Origin: Diaporthe sp. PMI_573
Lineage: Eukaryota; Ascomycota; Sordariomycetes; Diaporthales; Diaporthaceae
NCBI GenBank assembly: GCA_021399435.1
Contig: JAJTUP010000014.1
Span: forward strand, 1,353,947-1,417,946
DNA: 64,000 bases
Reading direction: 5' to 3'
Part shown: piece by piece, positions 39,430 through 50,147 of the stretch
Numbering within the stretch: the stretch's first letter is position 1
How the letters are laid out: each line of letters starts with the position of its first letter
Program-made: the position numbers and the translations under genes
The notes under the pieces: generated by a model
The model's database searches: none
Seen by the model: the letters and a program-made list of their open reading frames with translations, nothing else
Told to the model about the DNA's origin: nothing

Positions 39430-40269
39430 ATGTCAAAGCAACCTGACCGTCGAAGACTGACGATGGGGGGACAGCGGCCCACTCCTCAGCCTCGTACTCA
39501 GCGCCGGTGGTCAACCCCGGTACAGCCAACGGCCAGCCTTATCCAACCGGGCAACACTGATCTAGGGCCCCGTCCACCACGACCGTTGCGTGCCCCAGCC
39601 TACCCGCTGTCGAGAAGACCGTTCTTGGACCAGCAAGCTCCTGCTCAGAAGAAGTCCTCCGGCCACATCCCCTCTCAGCAGACCTCCCCTCAGCGGACTC
39701 CCTCTCTGGAGACCTCTCCTGAGCAGACACCCTCTCAGCAAATATCTCCTCAGCGCATATCTCCTCAGCAAACCTCCAGGCGCCGTCCCCAACTGTGCAC
39801 ACGAGCCCGCCGGCTATCACGTCTATTCCGTCTAAGCCGACGCGAGAACACCCAGACACAGGCAAGCCAACCTGCTTCACCATCACCACCATCCATAATC
39901 CCACCCCCAGAACCATCCCACAGCGCCCCGGCAGGCTTGGAGCATCCCCATCCCGCCCCCATTCCTCCCCCTCCTGCTCCTGCTCCTCCGTCGTCCCCAG
40001 AGCAAAGTCTCCGAGAACTACCAGTCCTCACCCACCACACCAACGCCCACGCACCAGCCAACAGACGACCCCTAAGCGCCCCTGCCCCTCTGCGCGACGT
40101 TTCCATCCCCTCGCCGGATGACTACTCGTCGCGCCAGTCCCTACAGCTGAGCCGGCTCGTGCTGTGCAGTGCGTGCTCCAGGTTCCGGCACTGCATGATC
40201 GGCCTCGGGCCCGGGCGCGTGCTGTGTACCGAGTGCCTGCGGCGGCACTTTATCGACCGTCAGGAGTAG
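39430..40269 (+). CDS. Pro/Ser/Gln-rich repeat protein, unknown
   Basis: This single-exon frame of 279 residues starts at the first ATG. I do not recognise a family. Residues about 75-120 form a degenerate repeat built on T/I-S-P-Q/E-Q/R-T/I (for example 'TSPQRTPSLETSPEQTPSQQ'), encoded by tandem TCTCAGCAGACCTCCCC-like units. A basic stretch ('RRRPQLCTRARRLSRLFRLSRR') and poly-Pro segments follow. The last 45 residues are different and ordered-looking: 'LVLCSACSRFRHCMIGLGPG' then 'VLCTECLRRHF'. This gives C-x2-C, a lone C, then C-x2-C, a plausible small zinc-binding module. The low complexity leaves some doubt, but the well-formed C-terminus argues for a real gene. Confidence 0.6.
   Translation: MSKQPDRRRLTMGGQRPTPQPRTQRRWSTPVQPTASLIQPGNTDLGPRPPRPLRAPAYPLSRRPFLDQQAPAQKKSSGHIPSQQTSPQRTPSLETSPEQTPSQQISPQRISPQQTSRRRPQLCTRARRLSRLFRLSRRENTQTQASQPASPSPPSIIPPPEPSHSAPAGLEHPHPAPIPPPPAPAPPSSPEQSLRELPVLTHHTNAHAPANRRPLSAPAPLRDVSIPSPDDYSSRQSLQLSRLVLCSACSRFRHCMIGLGPGRVLCTECLRRHFIDRQE
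39675..39780 (+). repeat. Coding repeat, SPQ-type units
   Basis: Degenerate units of about 15 bp resembling TCTCAGCAGACCTCC encode the Ser-Pro-Gln-Gln-Thr blocks of the host protein. Confidence 0.65.
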
Positions 40270-41039
40270 GTGGTGATTGAGAAGACCGTTTTGCGGGCTG
40301 TGGGTATGTCATTTCGCAGGGAAGCTATTGTTAAAAGAGTATGAGTGAGTGGGTTTTGGTATTGAGTGATCTCTGTAATGTGGCGTCACGAATAGGCATG
40401 TAGAAGGTAGTAAGATGCTGTTGCGTTGCTGGTTATCTTAGCCATCTCAAGATGCTGGGTGGGAAAGTGACAACCGATGGTAGTTGTACACGGGGTAGTG
40501 CTGTGATACCTTTAGCATAATACAAGACATTCAACTAGGACTTTCATCCCTCCTCATCATGTCTTTCCACTTCGCTCCGCACGAGCAACGCGTAACGAAT
40601 GACTCTTTCATTTCACACACCAGTCTCACTCTAATCAACGAAGTATTGTTCTAATAATACAGAGACATATTGCCCCCCAATCCCCGTAAAACGCCAACCA
40701 GAGCCGCTTTGCTTTCGTCCAGTGACTAATTACTGGCCCCCAAGCGATGCGCTGGTTAAGAAAAAGACAAATGGCCCAATGCAAGTGTAATGCGCTTTTC
40801 GGAGGATGCAAGTGTGTCCGGGTGAGTGTGCGTATGCTGAGCATGCGTCGGGACCTGGCGCCGAGATGATGTTCATGATAAAACCCGAGATCCCAGTGCC
40901 CTTTATCAAGACATTCCACATCACTCACACGCACACACACATACACCGGCTCCATTCTGTGGACAAAAGAGAGAGATTATGTTCAGACACCAAACGCAGA
41001 AAATCGAAAGCCGACCATCGAAGAGGTGGGATCAGTCCA
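40270..41039. other. Convergent intergenic region
   Basis: 770 bp lie between the repeat protein (+) and the zinc transporter (-). A short CA-rich stretch (about 40922-40945) is the only notable feature. Confidence 0.5.
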
Positions 41040-42755
41040 CTAGTTATGTTGATGCCCATCCCCCTCGGCGTGGCCGTGACTGTGAGCCGAGTGGCTGCCG
41101 GTGCTGGCGCTCTCGACGGCGGTGTCATCGCCGGACACAGAGCAGCAGCCCTGGCCGACGCAGTCGTCGACACACTCGAGCAGGCAGTTGTTGTTACCCG
41201 CCGCGCACCCGCGCAGCTCGGCGGTGCCGGCCAGCTGTCGCTGCTGCTGCTGCTCGGCCGCATCGGCGTGGTCGTGCGACTCGTCGAGGCAGAACTCGGG
41301 CTGGATGGTGGCGCTGTGGATGCCGTAGGCGTGCAGGCACTTCCTGACCCGCTTGGAGAGCGTCATATACTCGTTGCCTCCAGCCTCCGAAATAGGAAAG
41401 GCGACCTGGATGTGCATCGAGGCGATAAGCTTGGAGTCGGAGAGCTGCCAGATGTGCACGTGGTGGCACGATACGACACCGGGGAGGCTGCCGATGTCCT
41501 CGCGGACGTCCTTGACCTCGATGCCCTCTGGTGTGGCTTGCAGCAGGATCTTGGACGTGGCGAAGGTCAGAGGCAGCGCGGATTTGAGGATAATGAGTGT
41601 GATGAATAGCGATACGGCTGGATCGGCGTAGTACTTGCCGGGCCACTCGGTCAGCCAGATGATGAGGGCTGTCACAATGACGCCGACATTACCAAGGGCG
41701 TCGCCGAGGACGTGAAGCACCATAGCATTCATGCCCATATCGCCATGGCTGTGGCCATGGCTCGACTGACCTGGCTTGCGGGGTTTGTTGTGGTTGTGCG
41801 TGTGGTGCAAGCTCGAGTCCCGCCTGTGCCTCTTGGGTGGGTGGTCTGCGTGCTTAGCGCTGCCCGAGGCACCCTTCTTTCCAACCAAGGGAGTGGTCTC
41901 GGTGGCCGCTTCCTCGGCAACAGCGTTGTCCTCATCGGTGCTCTCTGACTCGTCTGTTGAATCATGCGGGCGAGGCCTGGTCGCGGCGATGATATCCTGT
42001 CGGAAGCTGGACGGGTAGATGCTGATGTCGTCAATGTTAGTGACTTGGTTGCGGCCACTGCTTGCCCTCCTACGGGACTTGGCGGCCTGGGCCGGTCTGT
42101 TGCTTGTTCTCTCGGGCGTCTGTTGGGTCTCGTCGAACGATATCCGCTTCGACGCCGTAGACGGCGAGCTCTTATGCTGGAACCTCGACACGGCAACCTC
42201 GGGGAGGTGTTCCAAGACCGGACCGTCCTCCTCCTCCTCCTGGTTTGCCCTGCCCTGTTCGGCGTGGCTCAGCTCATCGTGGGCGCCGTGGGCATGTTCG
42301 TGGCCATCGCCGTGCTCATGCTCGTGGCCGCCGTGTTCGCCGTGGTCGTGACCGTGACCGCCGAGCACCACGAACCCGACGAGGTTCGAGGCGAGGCCAA
42401 AGCAGCCGACAATGAGGATCAGCTTCGGGTTGGAAATCTCGGGGGGCTCGAAGAGTCGCGTGACGGCCTCGAGGACGATTGAGACGCAGAGGGCGATCAA
42501 GAAGACGGCGTTGAAGAAGGCGCCGAGGATCTCTGCGCGCAGCCAGCCGTAGGAATACTTGTCGGTAGTGGCCTTGCGGGCGAGATTGACAGCCCACAGA
42601 CCAACCAGCAGCGAGATGATATCGTTGAGCATGTGGAACGCATCTGCAGTGAGCGCGAGGGACCCGACGACGAAGCCAGTGATGAGCTCGACGAGGAAGA
42701 AGACGACGTCGATGGCCAGCATGATGCTGATGCGGGTTGACTTGGACCACGCCAT
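41040..42755 (-). CDS. Zrc1/Cot1-type zinc transporter (CDF)
   Basis: Cation diffusion facilitators of this type move Zn2+ from cytosol into the vacuole or secretory organelles in exchange for protons. The single exon encodes 571 residues from ATG 42755, which lies right before the first membrane helix. Six membrane helices are visible. The transport-site motifs are 'HMLND' in helix II (His41, Asp45) and 'HVLGD' in helix V; the His-Asp pairs point to zinc rather than manganese. Between helices IV and V lies a long cytosolic loop with two His-rich clusters ('HGHDHGEHGGHEHEHGDGHE' and 'HHTHNHN', 'HGHSHGD'). After the C-terminal ferredoxin-like domain comes a Cys-rich tail ('CLLECVDDCVGQGCC') and a final His cluster. 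Vacuolar location is inferred from the homology. Confidence 0.94.
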   Translation of the reverse strand: MAWSKSTRISIMLAIDVVFFLVELITGFVVGSLALTADAFHMLNDIISLLVGLWAVNLARKATTDKYSYGWLRAEILGAFFNAVFLIALCVSIVLEAVTRLFEPPEISNPKLILIVGCFGLASNLVGFVVLGGHGHDHGEHGGHEHEHGDGHEHAHGAHDELSHAEQGRANQEEEEDGPVLEHLPEVAVSRFQHKSSPSTASKRISFDETQQTPERTSNRPAQAAKSRRRASSGRNQVTNIDDISIYPSSFRQDIIAATRPRPHDSTDESESTDEDNAVAEEAATETTPLVGKKGASGSAKHADHPPKRHRRDSSLHHTHNHNKPRKPGQSSHGHSHGDMGMNAMVLHVLGDALGNVGVIVTALIIWLTEWPGKYYADPAVSLFITLIILKSALPLTFATSKILLQATPEGIEVKDVREDIGSLPGVVSCHHVHIWQLSDSKLIASMHIQVAFPISEAGGNEYMTLSKRVRKCLHAYGIHSATIQPEFCLDESHDHADAAEQQQQRQLAGTAELRGCAAGNNNCLLECVDDCVGQGCCSVSGDDTAVESASTGSHSAHSHGHAEGDGHQHN

Positions 42756-43422
42756 CCTGCCTGTCGCCCGAGGGCTCCCGACCCTCACGAAGATGCTACC
42801 GAGACGGACACCCGGTGCCCTTTGGTTCTTCCTGTTGGCTGTTGGCCTCGCTGGCAGGTGGCGTCGGTGTTTTGGTGCCTGCTGGGTGTGTTTGCGAACA
42901 ATCGTGGGGGTTTTTAGGGTCCGAGTTCGCAAGGATGTGGAGAGGCAGTGGTGTCGTTGCACACAGACAGGCACTAGCGGTCGCGAATAAGTAGGTATAT
43001 GCGGATTGGCTCGTCGCTGGGTGGTGCACCGGCTGGATCTCGTCGCCTGAGTTTTTCTGTTTTTCCAAGGTTTGTTGGTTTGAACCTTGGACAATTTGGG
43101 AGTAGGATCCGTACGGGTCGTGCGTCCTCGGTGCGGGCAAGCCTGGCAAGTAGAAGCGGCGAGGGAGATGATTGTGGTGCCTAGCCTGGTCGGGAAACTT
43201 AATCGCGCTGCCAACGGCGACAGAGTTCGAGAAGGTGCAGGGGTGACGACGGATTGTCGTCAGGGATACAGAGGGATAATATGTGCCGGCGGCTCAGGCC
43301 AAAGCTGCTTCGCCCGCGTGTCTTTTTTTCTAAGCAGGTCGACGAGCTGACAGTCTTGAGACGGGCCAAGTGAGTTGTGACAAGACGGGTGTGGAGTCAC
43401 AGGTTTGCACGCGTGTTGCAGA

Positions 43423-43467
43423 TTGCAGACTGCAGATTTCAGATTGCGATTACACTGCAGTCTGCAG
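43423..43467. repeat. Imperfect inverted repeat
   Basis: TTGCAGACTGCAG (43423-43435) and CTGCAGTCTGCAG (43455-43467) pair at 12 of 13 positions around a 19-nt loop. It lies about 670 bp upstream of the zinc transporter start. Confidence 0.65.
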
Positions 43468-44004
43468 TTGGTTTTGCAGGCAACGGATAGTGGAGCCGAG
43501 CGAAATGTGGTGGAGATGAGATTGTTTATTACAGTACTGTGTACTGCGCGGCAGGATTGAATTTCTGGTGCAGCATATTCCATCTATGGAAATTCGTCCC
43601 AAACAAAAAAAACACTGGTGACATCAGTCCAGATCGCACCAGGCCACATTCATCAACGGGAGGCCGTATGGTCTGTCTGAGACCTTGCGCTCTTGGTGCT
43701 CGCACCTGAGCCATGCGCTTTGTGGTCTAGCTCCCTGTCAGACGTGCCTCTCTTGGTTTGTCAGCTCCGACGTCGCCACTCTCAATGTCCGCCCGTCTTG
43801 ACCCGAGCATGTTCTGGACAAGAGCCAGTTAGTTTACCAACGCTTAGCTATCATGATTAATATGGTCAATCACATGCCCCTTGTCCTCTCATAGCATGCA
43901 TTCAATTGCTACTGTGCTCGGGTGCCCGCTACACGGCCACAGCATGAATGCCTAGGTAGTACTTACCCAACAATCCACGTGGGCACTCGTCACACTGCTC
44001 AACC

Positions 44005-44079
44005 TCCTGTAAAACACCCTCCTATAGGATACCTTCCTATGGGATAGTCTGCTATGGTGTACCCTTCTGTGGGTATAGA
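44005..44079. repeat. Degenerate 15-bp tandem repeat
   Basis: Five 15-bp units of the form TCCTATRGGATACCY, beginning at 44005, 44020, 44035, 44050 and 44065. They diverge progressively towards the ends, suggesting an old minisatellite. A shorter ATCTAGGTA doublet follows at about 44094. Confidence 0.6.
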
Positions 44080-44618
44080 GGTGACCAGGTATATATCTAG
44101 GTATCTAGGTAGTGATTAAGCCATAGGGGCTCCGCAGTGACGTGTTGCAATTTTTGAAGATGCGGCGGTGTTACTGTGATAATGTATGCGATTCCAATCC
44201 CATGGTGACATCTTCAAGCATGAGTCCGCGCATGCTCCCATTTTCATCATGTATTTGAAACTCAGACTGGCACGCATGCGTATGCCGTCCAACATCGCTT
44301 CCACTGTAGTCGAAAGAAACTATGAAATACAGCTTCTGCTCGCATTTGAGTAAGACAAGCCATGAAGCTACAGCCGAAGTTGCACAAATACTCTAATTGA
44401 GGGAAGGCGTCCGAAATGATCTGCAATTCCCCGTCACAGTTACACACACACCAACGGGTACTTGCTCTGAGCTCTCTTGCAGGCTTGGCCCGCTAAGTAT
44501 TTGAGTATAAGTGGTACAGAATCTAAGATCAAAGACTAAGGCCTAACAATCCCGAAGGTCCACCTGTCTCCATGCCAAGTGAATATTCCACACACAATGG
44601 ATGCATTCTAAGCTCCAG

Positions 44619-45516
44619 TCATGGAATGCAGCTGTCTTGCTGGACCAACATCACATCGGCTTCCAGCTTCTCAGGGGTAATCCAGTTGGGGTACCACAGA
44701 TAGTAAACCACCATGACCGTAAACATCAGGACGGAATCAAAGATGTACAACGTCCACTCATGCCCAAGAAGATACCCATCATTACCCATAGCATACTCGA
44801 CAACACGGAAACACGACCGAATCATGATGAGACCACTGACGATGAAGAGCATGCGCATGCTCTTCTTCCAAGGTATGGACACATCATAGGATTCGTTTGT
44901 CGGGTTCCTCTCGACACGCCTCTGAAAGATGACTGCCGTCACCGCAAAGAAGCCAAACACGACAATCTGGATCATCAGGCCGGCAATGACGATACCCTCG
45001 CCGAGCTTCGGGTTATTGCCCGTGACCATCAGGCCAGCCGCACTGCCCTGGACCACAAAGGAAAGGACGTCCCCGCTTACAAACGTCCTGGTCAGGTTCC
45101 GCGGTTTGATCAGGGAGTGGTGGACGGCGCGAATGCCACGGATGATGCGGCTCAGGCACATGTATATAGATGCGGCGAAGAGGGCAGGGCCGAGAAGGAT
45201 GAACACGTTTTGGACGGCGTAGGGCATGATTCGACCCGTGTTCCTGTGTGCCGAGGCTCTCGCACAGTATCCGGCAAATTCGACTGCATCGGGGTCAACT
45301 GGTGTCAGTCCCAAGTGCGCATGGTCGGGCCGGGGACAACTTACAGAACCCACCGATTGCGAATGGGAGGCAGAACCATGTCTTGGTCTTGAACATGCGC
45401 CAGGAGATCAAGGCGGTCATGCTGAGGAATAGCAGCAGGAAGATGACAGCTGCGGCAATTGAGGGCACATACTGCCAAAGGTAGTATCCACCCTTGTAAG
45501 GTTCCAGCTTGGCCAT
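44619..45516 (-). CDS. RTA1-like seven-helix membrane protein
   Basis: The RTA1 family is fungal-specific. Characterised members act in lipid translocation or in resistance to toxic lipophilic compounds such as 7-aminocholesterol. Two exons (45516-45345 and 45283-44619; 61-nt intron) encode 278 residues. Seven hydrophobic helices can be counted. Conserved landmarks include 'FFEFAGYCAR' at the splice junction, 'LLGPALFAASIYM', 'DVLSFVVQGSAAGLM', 'GLMIQIVVFGFF', 'RSCFRVVEYAMG' and 'YIFDSVLMF'. Its position beside the tannase genes could mean a role in tolerance or transport of phenolics, but RTA1 genes are numerous in fungal genomes and the link is only positional. Confidence 0.93.
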
Positions 45517-46647
45517 GGGCGTAATAATGTCGGCGAGAGCAGTAATTACAATAATGATGGTTCAACGAAAGGTTGGTGGAAAGACGCGAGGGAAGGAAAG
45601 GAATGTGCAACAGATCTCCTTTGTGAAAGGAGAGGCGCGAGCAAAATTCAGGAATGAAGAGACAGTATTCAAAATAGAGACACTGGAAAGACTGACTGGG
45701 TGTGAAGAGACCACGACGAGCAGCCAACTGTCAGATATAAAAGACATGACAATGTAGATCGCAGGATAGAGCGTATTGACCAAGAAACGCGAACAATACG
45801 ACGTGTTCCAATTTGGCGGGCCAGTCCTGCTGCAGTCGTATTCAAGGTCTGAATTCGGAAGAGATACGAGAAATACGCCCGCATGTAGGTACGCACGCCC
45901 GGCCAGCAATTAGGTAGATGCGACAGCACGCGCGTCGGCCCAAAAAACGCGATACGCCGAACATCTGTTTGCATGAATTGCCTGATGGCTTCTTGCCCCT
46001 GGTGCAGTTTTAAAGGGAAATTGCATTTTCTCTTGACACCAAAATCCATGGCACGTATCCTGCGCGGTCATCGAAGCCCTGATCGCTGGCCAAGACACCA
46101 TCCCAAAGGTGGTCAGGAGTCGAATCTGGATTGAACCCGACACCAACATAGCGCCAGGAATCCCAGCCCCGGCAGCTATCACTACGCACGATTCCATGCA
46201 ATTTTTTAGACTATAGTGGTGTCTCTATCCCGGAAGTAAGCAAGCGGTCCTTAGTTGGTCGTACTGAATTTCCTGCACCTGGATGAAAAATCACCCAGCA
46301 CGAGGCTACTGCGGGCGCAGTGGTGGATTGGGATTGCTTGATATTCAATTTTGGAAAGGGCGTAAGTGTATGTAATTATTTGGCACCTATTTGGAGCAGA
46401 CTATGGCCTATGAGCAGCATATTTACAAGAATCTAGGTGCACTGCTAGGACTATAGTATATACAAAAAGGCATCTCCAAGAGAGACAGAGTCTCGGGGAG
46501 AAGCTGAAAGAAAGAAAAGCAAAAAGTCCTAACCCGGCAGCCAAACTACCTAACAGACTCTAGGGCTTCTTGGTTGTTTAATTGCAACCCCAGCAAGTCC
46601 AATGAGGTAGATGTCAAGATTTCAAGACCCCTCGGCACTCTCATCCC
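45517..46647. other. Intergenic: no gene seen
   Basis: 1.1 kb between the tannase stop and the RTA1-like start, both on the minus strand. Short frames occur without recognisable content. Confidence 0.5.
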
Positions 46648-48405
46648 CTACTGACACCTCCAAGCGTTCTCATCAGTGTAGTTGCCCGGACCAACGTAGA
46701 TATTGCTGCTCGGGTATTTACAATGCTTCCGCTTGTACTCAGACCCCGAACCCGGTAGCCCGTTCGTGAAGCCAGTGCCGCGGATGTACTCTGGAGCGTC
46801 GCCGCGCTCGACCCAGGCTACGATGCGAGCTAATACGTTGTCGTCTGGGTCTTGCTCCATGGCGTTTGGGATGAGCCCTAAGGAGTACATTCCCACGCTA
46901 TATGCTCCACTTCCAAGTGTACAGTGGCTCATGCCGCTCACTCGGAAGTAGCGATAGAAAGAATCGAGCGAGGGGGGCGGAAGAGACATGGTCTCAGCCA
47001 GCCGGTGGTAGTACATCGTGCTGATCTCTGACGAGATTATGTAGTCCTCCATCCCGTGCAAGGTCAGAAATTTCCCACCGCGGTCCTTGAAGGCTGACAA
47101 GTCCGCATCGAAAGTGCTGACGTTGTAAGGGTCTTTCGAAGTTGTGAAGGCGAAGTCTTTGCGAGTCAAAGTCCATGGGTCAAATTCCGGGTCATATACA
47201 ACGTATTTGAACCATTCTGAGGCAAGTGGCGACATTTCGCCAGAAAAGTAGGTGGTGTAACTTGTGGACTCGGTACCAGGTTGCAGGCGCGGGTACAGAA
47301 GGGTCCCGTCGTTACCATAAAGAGGCTCGTATAGAGCGCGGACTTTGGCGGCTTGAACGCCAGTCAGGCAATTGGTGGTATTGGAAGAGCCTTCTGTGCA
47401 AATCAAACGCTCGAATTTAGGATGACAGAAATCGGTATCCTCAATGATGCTATCGATGATTCGGTCAGCAAACGGTATCGAGCTCTTGAAACTCGCAGTG
47501 GTCATACCCGTCAACTGCGCCATCTAAGCCATCGCACTGGCTCATAACCTCTTCATGAATGACCTGCCAGAGATGTTCGCCCACAAATTCCGGAGAGCTT
47601 GTGTTGAAGCCGGCTATAGTGCTGAGCCAGCCTCCGAAGTTGATTAAGTTGTTGAAGTTGATTGCGGGAGCGGCAGCAATAATGCCATCGAAAAGGTCTG
47701 GGAAAGACGTTGCCATCTTGAAGCCCTGTCTTCCTCCACCGGAGCAGCCCATGTAATAAGACTTGGAAACACTGTCCCCGTAAAAGGCGCCAGCTACCTC
47801 CTTGCCAACGACCCCACCAGTGTAGATTGCACGGTAAACATAATCTTCCAGCACATCGGGTTGCTGGTACATCGGAGCTGCAGACGAGCCATTGTGGCCG
47901 TTGTTTCCACTGACTGTCGCGAAGCCCGAGGAGGAGCCATATGACAGGTCCGGGTACTGGATGCAACCAGAGAGACCACCGTTGCCTCCGCTGAGGAACC
48001 TGCCGGTCCAGTTGGAGGGGAGCCAAGTCTCCAGAGTCATGCTGCTGCTAGAAGAGGTGTTTACTAGCATGGCAACACGGCACGCTTCGGAGCGGATGAT
48101 TTGGTTGGCCGAAGAGCCTTGGGATTCGATGCATGATTGCGGCTGTGGGGGGTCAGTCAGTAAATGGTCAGAGGACAATCATCATAGGGAACCTGGGAAC
48201 ATACGAAGTCCGGAATAGACAAGTTGTACCCCACAGGAAGATATTGACTGAAATGGACTTTGACATTTGGGATGTCCACCTCAGAAGCAAAGGCCAAGCA
48301 CGACTCCTCGAAGGTACGGTTTCGAGAATAGGCGTAGCTATTCGGCAGAAAGGCTACTGCCGCTGTCACCGAGATGGACGGGGAGTACTTAGAAAAGAGG
48401 ACCAT
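46648..48405 (-). CDS. Secreted tannase / feruloyl esterase (A)
   Basis: Family PF07519 enzymes hydrolyse galloyl or hydroxycinnamoyl esters. Exons 48405-48205, 48142-47508 and 47449-46648 encode 545 residues. An in-frame ATG exists at 48459, but a TATAAA sits only about 21 bp above it on the minus strand. The ATG at 48405 is therefore preferred, and it opens a signal-peptide-like stretch ('MVLFSKYSPSISVTAAVAFL'). The nucleophile Ser (about 201) is in 'GCSGGGRQGF', and the His is in 'SGMSHCTLG'; the Cys next to each gives the CS...HC disulfide typical of the family. A calcium-loop-like 'CDGLDGAVDGIIEDTDFC' spans the second intron. Many N-glycosylation sites fit secretion. Substrate preference (gallate or ferulate) cannot be read from sequence. 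It is divergent from the zinc-cluster regulator. Confidence 0.9.
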
Positions 48406-48754
48406 TGCGTGAATTGGACTGGAAAGCGATGGGATCAATGCCCTCTGACAGCTTGACATCTTGCCATACTCATCCCATGTTTATATCTGTGTTCCGAGTC
48501 TCATTGTACATGCCCTGGTATTCACATATGGGAGATGTGGGCACCAAGCATGTTCCTTACAACAGCGCCAAGGGGTCGGTGGCCCGTGGGCGTATTCGGC
48601 GTATTCGACATCGTATGAAAAGCCCGGGTCCGGCCTCTGCTCCGCAGATCTCCTTTCTTCTTTCTCTCACTCTTGCTTCTCGAGCCGCGCGTATTTAGCG
48701 TATACTTTCCCTCTCTTCGTACAAGGCCGAGTGCTTCCAGCCGCAGAACTGGCC
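48406..48754. promoter_or_regulatory. Divergent promoter, tannase A / Zn2Cys6 regulator
   Basis: The 349-bp shared region holds a minus-strand TATAAA for tannase A (48480-48485), two direct GGCGTATTC copies (48589-48606) and an inverted CGG-N8-CCG (48631-48644). Everted or inverted CGG triplets are the usual targets of zinc-cluster regulators, so the last could be an autoregulatory site; this is a guess. Confidence 0.45.
48589..48606 (+). repeat. Two GGCGTATTC copies
   Basis: Two head-to-tail 9-bp units lie about 150 bp upstream of the regulator ATG. The same unit closes the array downstream of the gene (50209-50217). Confidence 0.7.
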
Positions 48755-50107
48755 ATGCCGCGTCAAACACCAATCCGAAAGCCTCACAAGAAGTCAAGAC
48801 TCGGGTGTCAGGAGTGCAAACGCCGGCATGTCAAGGTATGTACACCGTTTGGCCGTATCCTGGCATCCCAACAACACATCCTCATTTCCATCTTGCAGTG
48901 TAATGAAGCACGTCCCACGTGCGCCAACTGTTCGAATACGTCCAAAGTCTGTGTGTATCGATCTCCGCCCTCACGCTTGACTCGATCATCCTCTGTTCCA
49001 GCAGCGCGCCGCCCGAGCCCCCCTGCTGCTGCCAACCGGATCGGCGGCGCAAGGTCTGCGACTACTGCACCCTCACCAGCATCCGTGGGGCCGATAACCT
49101 CAACTCCCTCGCATTTCGGAGCGCCCGAAGATTGCCCGAGCACGACGTCAACACCGTCAGCCCAACATGGCGCCTTGTATCCGCCTCTGAATATGCGCCA
49201 CATGGAGCTATTCAGTCACTTCATCTTCAGCACAGCCCCAAGCTTTGACGATGGAGTCCCGGCGAAACTGGAGCAGCTGCAAGCCATGATGCCAGCGACA
49301 TTCTCCATCCCATATGTGATGTACGAAATACTTGCACTGTCTGCCCTACACTTGAGCCACACGAACCCGACTCAAGCTGCCTACCACCGCGAAGAAGCCA
49401 CCGCCCTCCAAACGCAAGCATTGTCTCTGTTCAAAGACTCCGGGGCCGAGGTCACAGCTGAGACATGCGCGCCAATGTTGATTTTCTCAAGCTTCCTCGG
49501 CCTTCACACGCTCGCGGAAGCAGTTACGGCTTCGAGAAATGACGGAATTGGGTTTCTGGATAAATTCGTGACGTATCTTAACCTTCACCGTGGGGTCCGC
49601 GTTGTCACTGGACAAGCATACAAGCTCTTGGCTCAGTCCAGCATCTCCTCTCTTCTGGATCGCGCAGAGAATGCGTTGAACACTACACCGTCGCAGACGT
49701 CGCAGGAGCAAGCTACCATTGTTTCTGAGCGTCTGAACAGCCTGTTGGACGATGCAGACATGGGCACGAATTCCGAACAGGCCTGCCGCGACGCTGTATC
49801 CCGGCTTCAGCTGATTCATCAATCTGAGCTACAGTCGCACCATATGCCACGAGAAGAGCAGCCCGCAGGCTTGATCTGGGCCTGGCCGGTCATGCTGTCG
49901 GGCCTCTTTACCCAGCTTCTTATGGAGAGGAGGCCGGAGGCACTCATAATTCTTTGTCACTATGCAGTACTCCTTCACCGGCGACGCCGATTGTGGTTCG
50001 TGGGGGATGCAGGCCGGCTGCTGATCGAGGAAATGACAAGGTTCCTGGGAACGTACTGGAAAGAGTACCTCGAATGGCCAAACCAAATGCTGCAAGAATC
50101 CCTGTAA
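48755..50107 (+). CDS. Zn2Cys6 transcription factor
   Basis: This is a fungal binuclear zinc-cluster regulator. Two exons (48755-48835 and 48899-50107; 63-nt intron inside the zinc cluster) encode 429 residues. The cluster is C-x2-C-x6-C-x6-C-x2-C-x6-C, starting 'CQECKRRHVKC', with the junction right after 'HVK'; this is a common intron position in the family. A basic/Ser-Pro linker follows. The rest is a helical fungal-specific domain of the short sterol-regulator (Upc2-like) architecture ('HMELFSHFIFSTAPSF', 'YEILALSALHLSHTNP'). It lies between two tannase-family genes and shares a 349-bp promoter with one, so it is the obvious candidate pathway regulator. That role is inferred. Confidence 0.92.
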   Translation: MPRQTPIRKPHKKSRLGCQECKRRHVKVCTPFGRILASQQHILISILQCNEARPTCANCSNTSKVCVYRSPPSRLTRSSSVPAARRPSPPAAANRIGGARSATTAPSPASVGPITSTPSHFGAPEDCPSTTSTPSAQHGALYPPLNMRHMELFSHFIFSTAPSFDDGVPAKLEQLQAMMPATFSIPYVMYEILALSALHLSHTNPTQAAYHREEATALQTQALSLFKDSGAEVTAETCAPMLIFSSFLGLHTLAEAVTASRNDGIGFLDKFVTYLNLHRGVRVVTGQAYKLLAQSSISSLLDRAENALNTTPSQTSQEQATIVSERLNSLLDDADMGTNSEQACRDAVSRLQLIHQSELQSHHMPREEQPAGLIWAWPVMLSGLFTQLLMERRPEALIILCHYAVLLHRRRRLWFVGDAGRLLIEEMTRFLGTYWKEYLEWPNQMLQESL

Positions 50108-50147
50108 TGGATTTGAACCACTTCGCTATTGGACCGGGCGACCCCAC

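Larger units (their letters stand above)
42756..44618. other. Intergenic: zinc transporter promoter and repeats
   Basis: About 1.9 kb, partly AT-richer than the coding flanks. It contains an imperfect inverted repeat (43423-43467) and a degenerate 15-bp tandem repeat (44005-44079) followed by ATCTAGGTA repeats. No gene is supported. Confidence 0.5.
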
